In this document: positions 26,927-35,784 of the stretch, in pieces
Layout: each line of letters starts with the position of its first letter
How positions within the stretch are numbered: position 1 is the stretch's first letter
Assembly (NCBI GenBank): GCA_004020875.1
Contig: SAPZ01000002.1
Location: forward strand, 310,001-374,000
Reading direction: 5' to 3'
DNA: 64,000 nucleotides
Source: Mesorhizobium sp.
GTDB lineage: Bacteria > Pseudomonadota > Alphaproteobacteria > Rhizobiales > Rhizobiaceae
Made by a program: the position numbers and the translations under genes
The notes under the pieces: generated by a model
The model's database searches: none
The model's input: only the letters and a program-made list of their open reading frames with translations
Told to the model about the DNA's origin: nothing

Positions 26927-27496
26927 TCAAGCAAGTTCCAATCTGCCCTCGCGCCCGGGCGGACGATTGTGCAGTAGGCGCTCTACCGCAGTCAGCCGGT
27001 CGGACATCAGGTCGACAAGCTCGATCTCCCTCACAAGGCCATCGGCAAATTCCCTGAACGATGAGAGGTTTACCAACGGAATGCCGATCAAAACAGGAAC
27101 GGAAAGCTCGAGCGCCCTCGCCAGCAGCCCCCTGAAGCCGCCGCCTTCCGCCTCCGTCTTTCCGAATTTGGAAAGAACCAGCAAATCGGTTCTGCCGGAC
27201 AACGTCTCTTCAACTGACTGGCACGCGCGGGCGAGTTGATCAGGATTCAGCACGCAGCCACGAGCGTGGGGACCTCGATCGTCGGATATGCCGTAGCGCT
27301 TGCCCGTCGCCAGGTTCTCCAGATGCATGTCGCATTTCAAACGACCCGGCTTTGCTTCGCTATGCTGGACCAGCCCCGCCAGTCGTAGGCCCCGTGCGGC
27401 CATGGCGGTTGTCGCTTCCCGCAAGAAAGTCTCGAACGCCGAACTGTCTGAATAGAGGATGCCCGTGATGGGACAATCGGGATGAGCAAACCGCAT
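26927..27496 (-). CDS. DUF2478 family protein (molybdenum-linked)
   Basis: A 189-residue protein of the DUF2478 family: CPITGILYSDSSAFETFLRE, LRLAGLVQHSEAKPGRLKCD, MHLENLATGKRYGISDDRG, ARGCVLNPDQLARA and DLLVLSKFGKTEAEGGGFRG, ending in a P-loop-NTPase-like beta strand (VPVLIGIPLV). Members are frequently encoded with molybdate or molybdenum-cofactor genes, which fits the neighbouring nar operon and moeA remnant. The exact function is not established. The ATG at 27496 has AAGGAG upstream; an upstream extension to 27583 lacks similarity. Confidence 0.8.
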   Translation of the reverse strand: MRFAHPDCPITGILYSDSSAFETFLREATTAMAARGLRLAGLVQHSEAKPGRLKCDMHLENLATGKRYGISDDRGPHARGCVLNPDQLARACQSVEETLSGRTDLLVLSKFGKTEAEGGGFRGLLARALELSVPVLIGIPLVNLSSFREFADGLVREIELVDLMSDRLTAVERLLHNRPPGREGRLELA

Positions 27497-27599
27497 GCCT
27501 GAGACTCCTTCTGCTCTGCGCTGAAAGCTTGGCAAATGCGCCACAACTAACCCCCTGCGACCGCAACGCGTTTCAGTCGGCAAAGGCCGTACAACTGCC

Positions 27600-27790
27600 T
27601 ACCCCCCGAAAGCGCGATCGGTCGAATGGCAGCACTTCCAAGAGCGTGTCAGGCTCCTGCACCACGACGGTGTCCGCGCCCTCCGGCAATGCCGCGCCCG
27701 TCTTTATGCTGGTTGAGAGGCCGGGCGAGCGCGGCACCTGTCAGTCGCGCCTTTTCGAATGGCACCAGTTGGGCCCTCGACGGGAAGCAG
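27600..27790 (-). pseudogene. moeA: Fragment of moeA (molybdopterin molybdenumtransferase)
   Basis: On the minus strand one frame reads SIKTGAALPEGADTVVVQEP, which is the conserved MoeA motif (normally IFTGAxLPxGADxVVxxE) of the molybdenum-insertion domain. Just upstream another frame reads QLVPFEKARLTGAALARPLN, similar to the MoeA N-terminus (P-x-F-x-E-A-x-x-x-x-L-x-x-A-R-P-L). The rest of the roughly 400-residue protein is missing, so only a scar remains between the nar operon end and DUF2478. Confidence 0.5.
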
Positions 27791-27812
27791 CACTCGCGTG
27801 GAACTGGAGGCA

Positions 27813-28100
27813 TCACAAAGTTTCGTACGCTCCGTGCAGAGCCTTTTCGAGAATTGCGCGCATGGCTGCGAGGCCCGGATCCGGAGCACGGTTCATGATG
27901 CCTATGAGCTGCGTCCAAAGATCATCGGGTGCGGTGTCCAGGAAATTGCGGACCGCCGAGCCGACGATATCGGCGGGCGAACAGCCGGAGTCATCAGCTG
28001 CTGCGGTCAGCCGCGCGGACAAGGCCGGCTCGTCGATAGCTGCAATGATGGCCATTGCTGCTTTTGGATCGTCCAACGAAGCGATAAGGTTCCCGAGCAT
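27813..28100 (-). CDS. Small protein of the nar operon, unknown function
   Basis: A 95-residue, Ala-rich helical protein (LGNLIASLDDPKAAMAIIAA, ALSARLTAAADDSGCSPADI, GSAVRNFLDTAPDDLWTQLI). It has no signal peptide or membrane segment. The ATG at 28100 has GGAGG upstream (in the region of the parvulin stop) and follows the parvulin gene within about 10 bases, so it is the last cistron of narK-narGHJI-ppi. I know of similar short ORFs at the 3' end of rhizobial nar operons but no function. Confidence 0.7.
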   Translation of the reverse strand: MLGNLIASLDDPKAAMAIIAAIDEPALSARLTAAADDSGCSPADIVGSAVRNFLDTAPDDLWTQLIGIMNRAPDPGLAAMRAILEKALHGAYETL

Positions 28101-28110
28101 CGAACCCTCC

Positions 28111-29010
28111 TCACTGCACCAACGGCGAGGCCGAGCCATCGACGGCAATTCCCTTGATGTCCGCCCGACCGACAAGGAGAGACACATATTGCGCGGTCGC
28201 CTGCCGATTGACGTGCTCCGTCAGGTAGGCGGCGATGCGTTCCCGCACGGCCTCGAACGGCAACCGGCGGCCATCGATACGGCGGGTGAGGCGAATAAGA
28301 TGGATACCGTAACGGGTTTCCACCAGCGGCGAGATCTCACCGGGGGCGAGATCGCCTAGAGCGGCCTCGAACTCCGATGTCGTGTCGCCCGGCCCGATCT
28401 GACCCAGGCTGCCGCCCAAAGCTCCCGATGGGCAGTCCGAGCAGTCTCGTGCAAATTCAGCGTAACGATCTGGAGCCGCGGCAAGGACAGACCTGATCGA
28501 CGATGCCTTTTCACGCGCAGCGGCAAAGGCTTCGCGCTCATCGCGACGAGCCGCTATGAGAATATGGTCGGCTTCATAGAGCGAGGGCGTCACGAAGCGG
28601 CGAAGATTGTTCTCATAGAAGCGCCTCAGCGCCTCCTCGTCCGCTTCGGGAACGCGAACCTCGCGCTCGATCAGGCCGCGCACCAGCGCGTCTTCGACGG
28701 TCTCCCTGCGTCCATCCTGGTCGGTCCGCTGCTCCACGGCGATATCGAGACGCCGGGCCTCCTGCAGGAGCAGCTCGCGGATGACGAGCGCACGGGTCGC
28801 GGCACGCCAGCCCTCGCCAGGATTTCGGGCGGGAAAGTTCTGCACCTCGGCGGCAATCGCCTTGCGTGATATCGGCACGCCGTTGACGGTCACCGGCGGC
28901 ATCGCCACGCGTTCGCGGGGGGGCGTCGTGTCGGGAGCTGCGGGTCGGTGTTCGTGCGGATGTTCGGACGATTTGCGGCCGGCCGAATGATCGATGAGGA
29001 GCGCGGCCAT
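28111..29010 (-). CDS. Parvulin-type peptidyl-prolyl isomerase of the nar operon
   Basis: A 299-residue PpiC/SurA/NifM-like protein without signal peptide. The N-terminal 130 residues are a helical chaperone region (VNGVPISRKAIAAEVQNFPA); the parvulin domain spans about 145-255 (YEADHILIAARRDEREAFAA, DCSDCPSGALGGSLGQIGPG, LVETRYGIHLIRLTRRIDG). The Cys residues in CSDCPS are typical of NifM-like parvulins in nar operons. It probably assists folding or maturation of nitrate reductase. The start at 29010 is three bases past narI. The Pro/His-rich first 35 residues may be linker. Confidence 0.88.
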   Translation of the reverse strand: MAALLIDHSAGRKSSEHPHEHRPAAPDTTPPRERVAMPPVTVNGVPISRKAIAAEVQNFPARNPGEGWRAATRALVIRELLLQEARRLDIAVEQRTDQDGRRETVEDALVRGLIEREVRVPEADEEALRRFYENNLRRFVTPSLYEADHILIAARRDEREAFAAAREKASSIRSVLAAAPDRYAEFARDCSDCPSGALGGSLGQIGPGDTTSEFEAALGDLAPGEISPLVETRYGIHLIRLTRRIDGRRLPFEAVRERIAAYLTEHVNRQATAQYVSLLVGRADIKGIAVDGSASPLVQ

Positions 29011-29013
29011 GGT

Positions 29014-29793
29014 CTACTCCGCGGGCTGGTGGGAGGGAGCGGCAGCGGGCCACCGAACCGGCTCGGACGATCGCATCGCTGGCACCGGCGCAGCTGGCCG
29101 GCGGGCCGCGAAGCGTGTGCGCACGACCTGGTAGCCGGGACGGCCGAGATACCAGACCGGCGCGCTCCAGACATGAACCAGCCTTGTGAACGGGAAGATC
29201 AGGAAGATCGTCATGCCGAGCAGGAGATGCGCCTTGAAGATCGGGTTGACGTCGGCGACATAGGCCGCGGCCGCCGGCTGCAAGGTGAGAATGCCCTGCG
29301 CCCAGTTCATGAATTTCACCATCTCGTGACCGTCCATGTGGCCGAGCGAGACAAAGATGGTTGAAAGACCAAGGGTGAGTTGCAGCCAAAGCAGCAGCAG
29401 AATCGCGATGTCCCCGGGGGCGGACGTATTGCGGATGCGGGCATCGAACAGCCGGCGATGAGCAAGAAGCGCGATCCCGATGAAGCAGGCAACACCTGCG
29501 ATGCCGCCGAGGGTGATGGCCAGCCCCTGCTTGAAACTGTGCGAGACGCCAAGCGCGTCGAAGACCCAGATAGGCGTCAGCAGGCCGACGAAATGGCCGC
29601 CGAAGATCACCAGGATGCCCACATGGAAAAGATTGGAACCCCAGCGCAGCTGGCGCCGCCGCAGCAGCTGCGAGGAACCCGTCTTCCAGGTATACTGCTC
29701 GCGATCGAACCGGATCAGGCTGCCGAGCAGGAAGATTGTCAGGCAGAAATAGGGATACCAGCCAAAGAGCGCGTGGTTGATTGTGTCGGACAT
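29014..29793 (-). CDS. narI: Respiratory nitrate reductase gamma subunit NarI
   Basis: A 259-residue cytochrome b with five membrane helices. It starts INHALFGWYPYFCLTIFLLG and contains GSNLFHVGILVIFGGHFVGL, HSFKQGLAITLGGIAGVACF, and HLLLGMTIFLIFPFTRLVHV, with His residues at the positions that ligate the two b hemes. The tail is Ala/Pro-rich and longer than in E. coli. NarI oxidises quinol at the periplasmic side and feeds NarH. It lies 12 bases after narJ. Confidence 0.96.
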   Translation of the reverse strand: MSDTINHALFGWYPYFCLTIFLLGSLIRFDREQYTWKTGSSQLLRRRQLRWGSNLFHVGILVIFGGHFVGLLTPIWVFDALGVSHSFKQGLAITLGGIAGVACFIGIALLAHRRLFDARIRNTSAPGDIAILLLLWLQLTLGLSTIFVSLGHMDGHEMVKFMNWAQGILTLQPAAAAYVADVNPIFKAHLLLGMTIFLIFPFTRLVHVWSAPVWYLGRPGYQVVRTRFAARRPAAPVPAMRSSEPVRWPAAAPSHQPAE

Positions 29794-29805
29794 AGCTTCC
29801 CTCCG

Positions 29806-30510
29806 TCAGGCCGCATTGTGGCGCGCATCGCGATTGGCGGCACGCATCTGGATTCTCAACCGGTCGACGGAACAGCCGTCCGTCGCATTTCCGGGACCGA
29901 ATGCGACGGCGGTCTCTTCCCAGGCAGCGTCGATGGCCGCCAGGTCGTCGGGCTCGTCGATTTCGGCAGCGCCCGCGACCGTGGCGGGCTCGCTGGCAAT
30001 CGAGCATATGGCCGTGAACACGGCGGCATAGCCTCCGCTCCGCTTGGCGAGCCGCTCTTCCAGCAGCGAGAAGATGTGGGCGGCTTCATTGAGCAGGCCG
30101 CGCGCCTCTTCGAGCGGACGAGCGGAAAGAAACTCCAGGAAGAGCGGGATGAAGTCGGGCAATTCGTTTGCCGTGACGTCAAGCCCGCCGCGCCGGTAGT
30201 GTTCGGCCAGATCGACCATCGCCTGGCCGCGATCGCGGCTCTCACCGTGTATGTGTTCGAAGAGATGCAGCGAGTGGCGGCGCGTCTTGTCGAACAACTC
30301 GACGTAGCGCTCCTGCAGGTCATAGAGATCCAGGGTGGCCAGATCCGCAAGCAAGGGCTGCAGCTGCTTGCCTGCTTCGCCCGACGCCAATCCCTCGGCC
30401 GCAATCGCCGCGCCGATTTCCGGGATCGCCGCGCAAAGCTCCTCCGTCGGATAGGAAAGGAGCGCCGAGAGCGCCTTGAAGGTCCTGTTCGAGAGCGGCG
30501 CCGTCATCAT
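29806..30510 (-). CDS. narJ: Nitrate reductase assembly chaperone NarJ
   Basis: A 234-residue TorD-type chaperone that inserts the molybdenum cofactor into NarG and is not part of the final complex. Family features: FKALSALLSYPTEELCAAIP, LYDLQERYVELFDKTRRHSL, HLFEHIHGESRDRGQAMVDL and LPDFIPLFLEFLSARPLEEA. The start ATG at 30510 overlaps the narH stop (ATGA), indicating translational coupling; a second ATG follows immediately. Confidence 0.95.
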   Translation of the reverse strand: MMTAPLSNRTFKALSALLSYPTEELCAAIPEIGAAIAAEGLASGEAGKQLQPLLADLATLDLYDLQERYVELFDKTRRHSLHLFEHIHGESRDRGQAMVDLAEHYRRGGLDVTANELPDFIPLFLEFLSARPLEEARGLLNEAAHIFSLLEERLAKRSGGYAAVFTAICSIASEPATVAGAAEIDEPDDLAAIDAAWEETAVAFGPGNATDGCSVDRLRIQMRAANRDARHNAA

Positions 30511-32033
30511 GCGATCTCCATCGGGTTTGTCGGCCGCTTGGTCTGCTTGGTGCCGAAGAGGTTGGTCTCCGTGGAACCGCCCGAGCAGCCGTTGCCGAAG
30601 GAGAAGCCGCAGGAGCCACGCATGTCCTGAGCGTCCTCGCTCCACTCGCGGTGCGACGTCGGGATGACGAAGCGATCCTCGTAATTGGCGATCGCCATCA
30701 CCTTGTACATTTCGTCGATGGCCGAGCCCGTCAGGCCGACCCGCGCCGCGATCGACTCGTCGAGGCGGCCGTCGATCGTCTTTGCCCGCATATAGCTTCG
30801 CATCGCCAGCATACGTTCGAGTGCGAGGGCCACCGGCTCCTCATTGCCCGCCGTCAGCAGATTGGCGAGATACTGGAGCGGGATGCGCAGGCTGCGCACG
30901 TCGGGCATGTCGCCGTCCAACCCCATCTTGCCGGCTGCCGCCGCCGACTGGATGGGCGAGAGCGGCGGAACGTACCAGACCATCGGCAGAGTGCGGTATT
31001 CGGGGTGAAGCGGAAAGGCGATCTTCCACTCCATCGCCATCTTCCAGACCGGCGACAATTTGGCCGCCTCCAGCCAGTTGTCGGGGATCCCGTCGGCACG
31101 GGCCTGGGCGATGACGGCCGGATCGTTCGGATCGAGGAAAACGTCGAGCTGCGCCTGATAGAGGTCCTTCTCTTGCGGAGTGCTGGCAGCCGCCTCGATA
31201 CGGTCGGCGTCGTAGAGGATCACGCCGAGATAGCGGATGCGCCCGACACAGGTTTCCGAACAGACTGTCGGCTGCCCCGCCTCGATACGCGGGAAGCAGA
31301 AGATGCACTTCTCCGATTTGCCCGACGACCAGTTGTAGTAGATTTTCTTGTAGGGGCAGCCGGAGACGCACATGCGCCAGCCGCGGCACTTGTCCTGATC
31401 GATCAGGACGATGCCGTCCTCCTCGCGCTTGTAGATGGCGCCCGACGGGCACACCGCCGCGCAGGCCGGGTTTAGGCAGTGCTCGCACAGGCGCGGCAGA
31501 TACATCATGAAGGTGTTTTCGAACTGGCCGTAGATGTCCTTCTGGACGCCCTCGAAATTGACGTCCTTCGACCGCTTCTCGAATTCGCCGCCGAGGATCT
31601 CCTCCCAGTTCGGTCCCCATTCGATCTTTTCCATCCGCTCGCCGGTGATGGCCGAGCGCGGGCGGGCCGTGGGGAAAGCCTTCGACTCCTTCGCTGTGTG
31701 CAGATGCTGGTAGTCGAACGTGAACGGCTCGTAATAGTCGTCGATTTCTGGCAGATCAGGATTTGCGAAGATGTTGGCAAGGATGCGCCACTTGGCGCCA
31801 ATCTTCGGCTCGATCTTGCCGTTCTTCTTGCGCCGCCAGCCGCCGTTCCATTTCTGCTGGTTTTCCCATTCCTTGGGATAGCCGACGCCAGGCTTGGTCT
31901 CGACATTATTGAACCAGGCGTATTCGACGCCTTCTCGGTTGGTCCAGACGTTCTTGCAGGTAACCGAGCAGGTGTGACACCCGATGCATTTGTCGAGGTT
32001 CAACACCATTGCGATCTGAGCGCGGATTTTCAT
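30507..32033 (-). CDS. narH: Respiratory nitrate reductase beta subunit NarH
   Basis: A 508-residue Fe-S electron-transfer subunit. Four Cys groups are visible: CIGCHTCSVTCKNVWT near the N-terminus, CEHCLNPACAAVCPSGAIYK, CRGWRMCVSGCPYKKIYYNW and CIFCFPRIEAGQPTVCSETC. The Trp in CRGW replaces one Cys and gives the [3Fe-4S] centre, as in E. coli NarH. The C-terminal tail contains CGFSFGNGCSGG, an unusual Cys/Gly stretch also common in alphaproteobacterial NarH. The gene overlaps narG and narJ by 4 bases each. Confidence 0.97.
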   Translation of the reverse strand: MKIRAQIAMVLNLDKCIGCHTCSVTCKNVWTNREGVEYAWFNNVETKPGVGYPKEWENQQKWNGGWRRKKNGKIEPKIGAKWRILANIFANPDLPEIDDYYEPFTFDYQHLHTAKESKAFPTARPRSAITGERMEKIEWGPNWEEILGGEFEKRSKDVNFEGVQKDIYGQFENTFMMYLPRLCEHCLNPACAAVCPSGAIYKREEDGIVLIDQDKCRGWRMCVSGCPYKKIYYNWSSGKSEKCIFCFPRIEAGQPTVCSETCVGRIRYLGVILYDADRIEAAASTPQEKDLYQAQLDVFLDPNDPAVIAQARADGIPDNWLEAAKLSPVWKMAMEWKIAFPLHPEYRTLPMVWYVPPLSPIQSAAAAGKMGLDGDMPDVRSLRIPLQYLANLLTAGNEEPVALALERMLAMRSYMRAKTIDGRLDESIAARVGLTGSAIDEMYKVMAIANYEDRFVIPTSHREWSEDAQDMRGSCGFSFGNGCSGGSTETNLFGTKQTKRPTNPMEIA

Positions 32034-35000
32034 TCTGCGGCCTCCTTGGCAGCATGGTCTTGCAGGGGTTCCTCGAGCCAGTCGACGGCCGCCATCTTGC
32101 GGACGACGATGAACTCGTCGCGGTTGGAGCCTACGGTTCCGTAGTAGTTGAAGCCGTAGGCTTGATGGACGTAGCCGCCGATCATGTGCGTAGGCTTGAG
32201 CACTGTGCGCGTCACCGAATTGTGGATGCCGCCGCGGTTGCCGGTCATTTCGGAGCCCGGCGTGTTCACGATCTTCTCCTGCGCATGATACATCAGCATC
32301 ATGCCCTGCTTGACGCGTTGGGAGACGACGGCGCGGGCGGTCAGCGCTCCGTTGGTGTTGAAGACCTCGACCCAGTCATTGTCGACGATGTCCGCGGCCT
32401 TGGCGTCAGCCTCGGAAATCCACACCACCGGACCGCCGCGATTGAGCGTCAGCATCAGGAGATTGTCGCTGTAGGTGGAGTGGATACCCCATTTCTGGTG
32501 GGGCGTGATGAAGTTGAGGACGATCTCCTTGTTGCCGTTGGGTCTCAGTCCCTTGACGGCGGGAATCGTCTTGAGGTCGACCGGCGGCTTCCACGTGACG
32601 AAGCCTTCGCCGAAGGCCCGCATCCACAGATGGTCCTGATAAAGCTGCTGCCGCCCGGTCAGGGTCCGCCACGGGATCAGTTCGTGGACGTTCGTGTAGC
32701 CGGCGTTGTAGCAGACCTTCTCGCTCTCGATGCCCGACCAGGTCGGCGAGGAGATGATCTTGCGCGGCTGGGCCTGAACGTCTCGGAAGCGAATCTTCTC
32801 GTCTTCCTTCGGGATGGCGAGATGGGCGTGCTCGCGGCCTGTCGCCTTGGAGAGCGCCTCCCAGGCCTTGACCGCGACTTCGCCGTTGGTTTCCGGCGCG
32901 AGCATCAGGATGACTTCGGTGGCGTCGATGTCCGTCTCGATCCTCGGCAGTCCCTTGGCGGGGCCGGCGGCCTGGACGCCGTTGAGCGCGCCGAGCGCCG
33001 CGACTTCATGCTCCGTCTTCCAGCTGATGCCCTTGCCGCCATTACCGATCTCGGTCATCAGCGGGCCGAGCGCGGTGAAGCGGGCGTAGAGGTTCGGATA
33101 ATCGCGCGTGACAACGTTCACGGCCGGCATCGTCTTGCCCGGGATCGGCTCGATCTCGCCGCGCTTCCAGTCGGCGACATCGAAGGCTTGGGCGATCTCG
33201 TCGGGCGTGTCGTGCTGGATGGGGGTGAGGACAACGTCCTTCTCCACGCCCAGCACCTCCGGCGCGATGTCGGAAAAGGCCCTGGCAAGGCCCTTGTAGA
33301 TATCCCAGTCCGAACGCGCTTCCCAAGCCGGATCCACCGCCGCCGACAGCGGATGTATGAAGGGATGCATGTCGGACGTGTTGAGATCGTTCTTCTCGTA
33401 CCAGGTAGCGGTCGGCAGCACGATGTCGGAGTAGACGCAGGTCGTCGACATGCGGAAGTCGAGCGTGACCAGAAGGTCGAGCTTTCCCTGCGGCGCCTCG
33501 TCGTGCCAGACGACCTCCTTGTTGCGCACCTTGCCTTCGGCGCCGAGATCCTTACCCATGACGCCATGTTTGGTGCCGAGCAGGTGCTTGAGGAAGTACT
33601 CGTGGCCCTTGCCGGAGGAGCCGAGGATATTGGAGCGCCAGACGAACATGTTGCGCGGCCAGTTGGCCGGATCGTCCGGATCCTCGCATGCAAGGTCGAG
33701 CTCGCCCGATTTCAGCGCCTTCGCCACATAATCCTTGACCTCGAGGCCGGCCGCCGAGGCGCGCTCGGCGATGTCGAGCGAATTCTGCTTCAACTGCGGC
33801 GCGGAAGGCAGCCAGCCCATGCGCTCGGCGCGGACATTGTAGTCGATGAAGCTCTGGTTCCAGTCCCCTTCGGGCGCCGTCGGCGATAGGATCTCCTCAG
33901 CCGTCAGGGTCTCATATCGCCATTGGTCGGTGTGCGCGTAGAAGAAGGATGTCGAGTTCTGGTGGCGCGGCGGGCGCGACCAGTCGAGCGCGAAGGCGAG
34001 CGGCGTCCAGCCGGTCTGCGGGCGCAGCTTTTCCTGGCCGACATAATGCGACCAGCCGCCGCCCGACTGACCGATGGCGCCGCAGAACACCAGGAGGTTG
34101 ATGATCCCCCGGTAGTTCATGTCCATGTGGTACCAGTGATTGAGACCGGCGCCCAGGATCACCATCGAGCGCCCGTTGGTCTTTTCGGCATTGGTGGCGA
34201 ATTCGCGCGCTACGGTGACGATGGCGTCGCGCTTCACCCCGGTGATGCGTTCGGCCCAGGCGGGCGTGAACGGCACGTCGTCGTCATAGGAAGAAGCGAC
34301 ATTGGCGCCGCCGAAGCCGCGGTCGAGGCCGTAATTGGCCATGAGCAGGTCGTAGGCCGTCGCCACCTTCACCGGCCCGTCGACGGTCTTGATGGTGCGG
34401 ACCGGGATGTTGCGGGTCAGAATCTCGCCATGCTCGGTAGCCACGAAATGCTCGCTGGCGCGACCGCCGAAATACGGGAAGTCGACGGCTGCGATGTCGG
34501 CTCCATCGCCGGCAAGCGTGAGCTTCAGCCGGACGTCCCTCCCCTTGCCGTCCTTCTCCTCGAGATTCCACTTTCCGTGCTCGCCCCAGCGATAGCCGGC
34601 CGATCCGATCGGCGCGACCAGCGCGTCGGTCGCCTCGTCGATGGCGACCGTCTTCCATTGCGGATTGTTATTCTCGCCGAGGGCTCCCCTGATCTCGGAG
34701 GCACGCAGCAGGCGCTCCGGGACGAGCCTGCCGTCGCGCTCGGAAAGCCGCACAAGGAACGGCATGTCGGTGTAGCGCCGGGCGTAATCATCGAAATATG
34801 CGACGCTGCGGTCGAGATGATATTCGCGCAGGATGACGTGGCCCATGGCGAGCGCCAGCGCGGCATCGGTTCCCTGCTTCGGATTGAGCCAGATGTCGGC
34901 GAACTTCGTCGCCTCGGCATAGTCCGGCGAGACGACGGCGCTCTTGGTGCCCTTGTAGCGCACTTCGGTGTAGAAATGTGCATCGGGCGTCCGCGTCTGC

Positions 35001-35770
35001 GGCACGTTGGAACCCCAGACGATGATGAAGCCGGCATTGTACCAGTCGGCGCTTTCCGGTACGTCGGTCTGCTCGCCCCAGGTCTGCGGGCTTGCCGGCG
35101 GCAGGTCGCAATACCAGTCGTAGAACGACATGCACACGCCGCCGAGCAGCGATAGATAGCGCGAGCCCGCCGCGTAGGAGACCATCGACATGGCCGGAAT
35201 CGGCGAAAAGCCGATGATACGGTCCGGGCCATGCTTGCGGGCGGTGTAGGCATTGGCGGCCGCGATGAGCTCGTTCACCTCGTCCCAGGTGGCGCGCACG
35301 AAACCGCCATGGCCGCGGATCGAAATGTAGGATTGGCGCTTGTCCGCATCCTCGACGATCGAGGCCCAGGCCGCGACGGGCGTCATTCTGGCGCGGGTCG
35401 CCCGCCACAGCTTCAGCAGCCGGCCGCGGATCATCGGGTATTTCACCCGGGCGCCGGAATAGAGATACCAGCTGTAGGAGGCGCCGCGCGCGCAGCCGCG
35501 AGGCTCGTGATTGGGCAGATCGGGCCGCGTGCGCGGATAGTCGGTCTGCTGCGTCTCCCAGGTGACGATGCCGCCCTTGACATAGATCTTCCACGAGCAG
35601 GAGCCGGTGCAGTTCACGCCGTGGGTGGAGCGCACGATCTTGTCGTGCTGCCAGCGCTTGCGGTAGCCGTCCTCCCAGGAGCGATCCTCATTGGTCACGA
35701 TCCCGTGGCCGTCGGAGAAACTGTCGACGGTCTTGCGGAAGAAGGTTAGCCGGTCGAGAAAATGCGACAT
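32030..35770 (-). CDS. narG: Respiratory nitrate reductase alpha subunit NarG
   Basis: A 1246-residue catalytic subunit reducing nitrate to nitrite on the cytoplasmic side of the membrane. It starts at MSHFLDRLTFFRKTVDSFSD with AGGGA upstream; the same frame is open beyond but there it is antisense-free read-through of narK sequence. STHGVNCTGSCSWKIYVKGG binds the FS0 [4Fe-4S] cluster through His and Cys, and YDWYCDLPPASPQTWGEQTD holds the Mo-ligating Asp. The molybdopterin contacts continue through the RGIINLLVFCGAIGQSGGGW region. No Tat signal, as expected for the membrane-bound NarG type. Confidence 0.97.
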   Translation of the reverse strand: MSHFLDRLTFFRKTVDSFSDGHGIVTNEDRSWEDGYRKRWQHDKIVRSTHGVNCTGSCSWKIYVKGGIVTWETQQTDYPRTRPDLPNHEPRGCARGASYSWYLYSGARVKYPMIRGRLLKLWRATRARMTPVAAWASIVEDADKRQSYISIRGHGGFVRATWDEVNELIAAANAYTARKHGPDRIIGFSPIPAMSMVSYAAGSRYLSLLGGVCMSFYDWYCDLPPASPQTWGEQTDVPESADWYNAGFIIVWGSNVPQTRTPDAHFYTEVRYKGTKSAVVSPDYAEATKFADIWLNPKQGTDAALALAMGHVILREYHLDRSVAYFDDYARRYTDMPFLVRLSERDGRLVPERLLRASEIRGALGENNNPQWKTVAIDEATDALVAPIGSAGYRWGEHGKWNLEEKDGKGRDVRLKLTLAGDGADIAAVDFPYFGGRASEHFVATEHGEILTRNIPVRTIKTVDGPVKVATAYDLLMANYGLDRGFGGANVASSYDDDVPFTPAWAERITGVKRDAIVTVAREFATNAEKTNGRSMVILGAGLNHWYHMDMNYRGIINLLVFCGAIGQSGGGWSHYVGQEKLRPQTGWTPLAFALDWSRPPRHQNSTSFFYAHTDQWRYETLTAEEILSPTAPEGDWNQSFIDYNVRAERMGWLPSAPQLKQNSLDIAERASAAGLEVKDYVAKALKSGELDLACEDPDDPANWPRNMFVWRSNILGSSGKGHEYFLKHLLGTKHGVMGKDLGAEGKVRNKEVVWHDEAPQGKLDLLVTLDFRMSTTCVYSDIVLPTATWYEKNDLNTSDMHPFIHPLSAAVDPAWEARSDWDIYKGLARAFSDIAPEVLGVEKDVVLTPIQHDTPDEIAQAFDVADWKRGEIEPIPGKTMPAVNVVTRDYPNLYARFTALGPLMTEIGNGGKGISWKTEHEVAALGALNGVQAAGPAKGLPRIETDIDATEVILMLAPETNGEVAVKAWEALSKATGREHAHLAIPKEDEKIRFRDVQAQPRKIISSPTWSGIESEKVCYNAGYTNVHELIPWRTLTGRQQLYQDHLWMRAFGEGFVTWKPPVDLKTIPAVKGLRPNGNKEIVLNFITPHQKWGIHSTYSDNLLMLTLNRGGPVVWISEADAKAADIVDNDWVEVFNTNGALTARAVVSQRVKQGMMLMYHAQEKIVNTPGSEMTGNRGGIHNSVTRTVLKPTHMIGGYVHQAYGFNYYGTVGSNRDEFIVVRKMAAVDWLEEPLQDHAAKEAAE

Positions 35771-35784
35771 TGATTTTTCCCTGG

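Noticed and set aside
32009..35155. Long plus-strand open frames (626 and 410 codons) opposite narG
   Set aside because: They mirror the NarG codons and lack any motif; NarG on the other strand is unambiguous.
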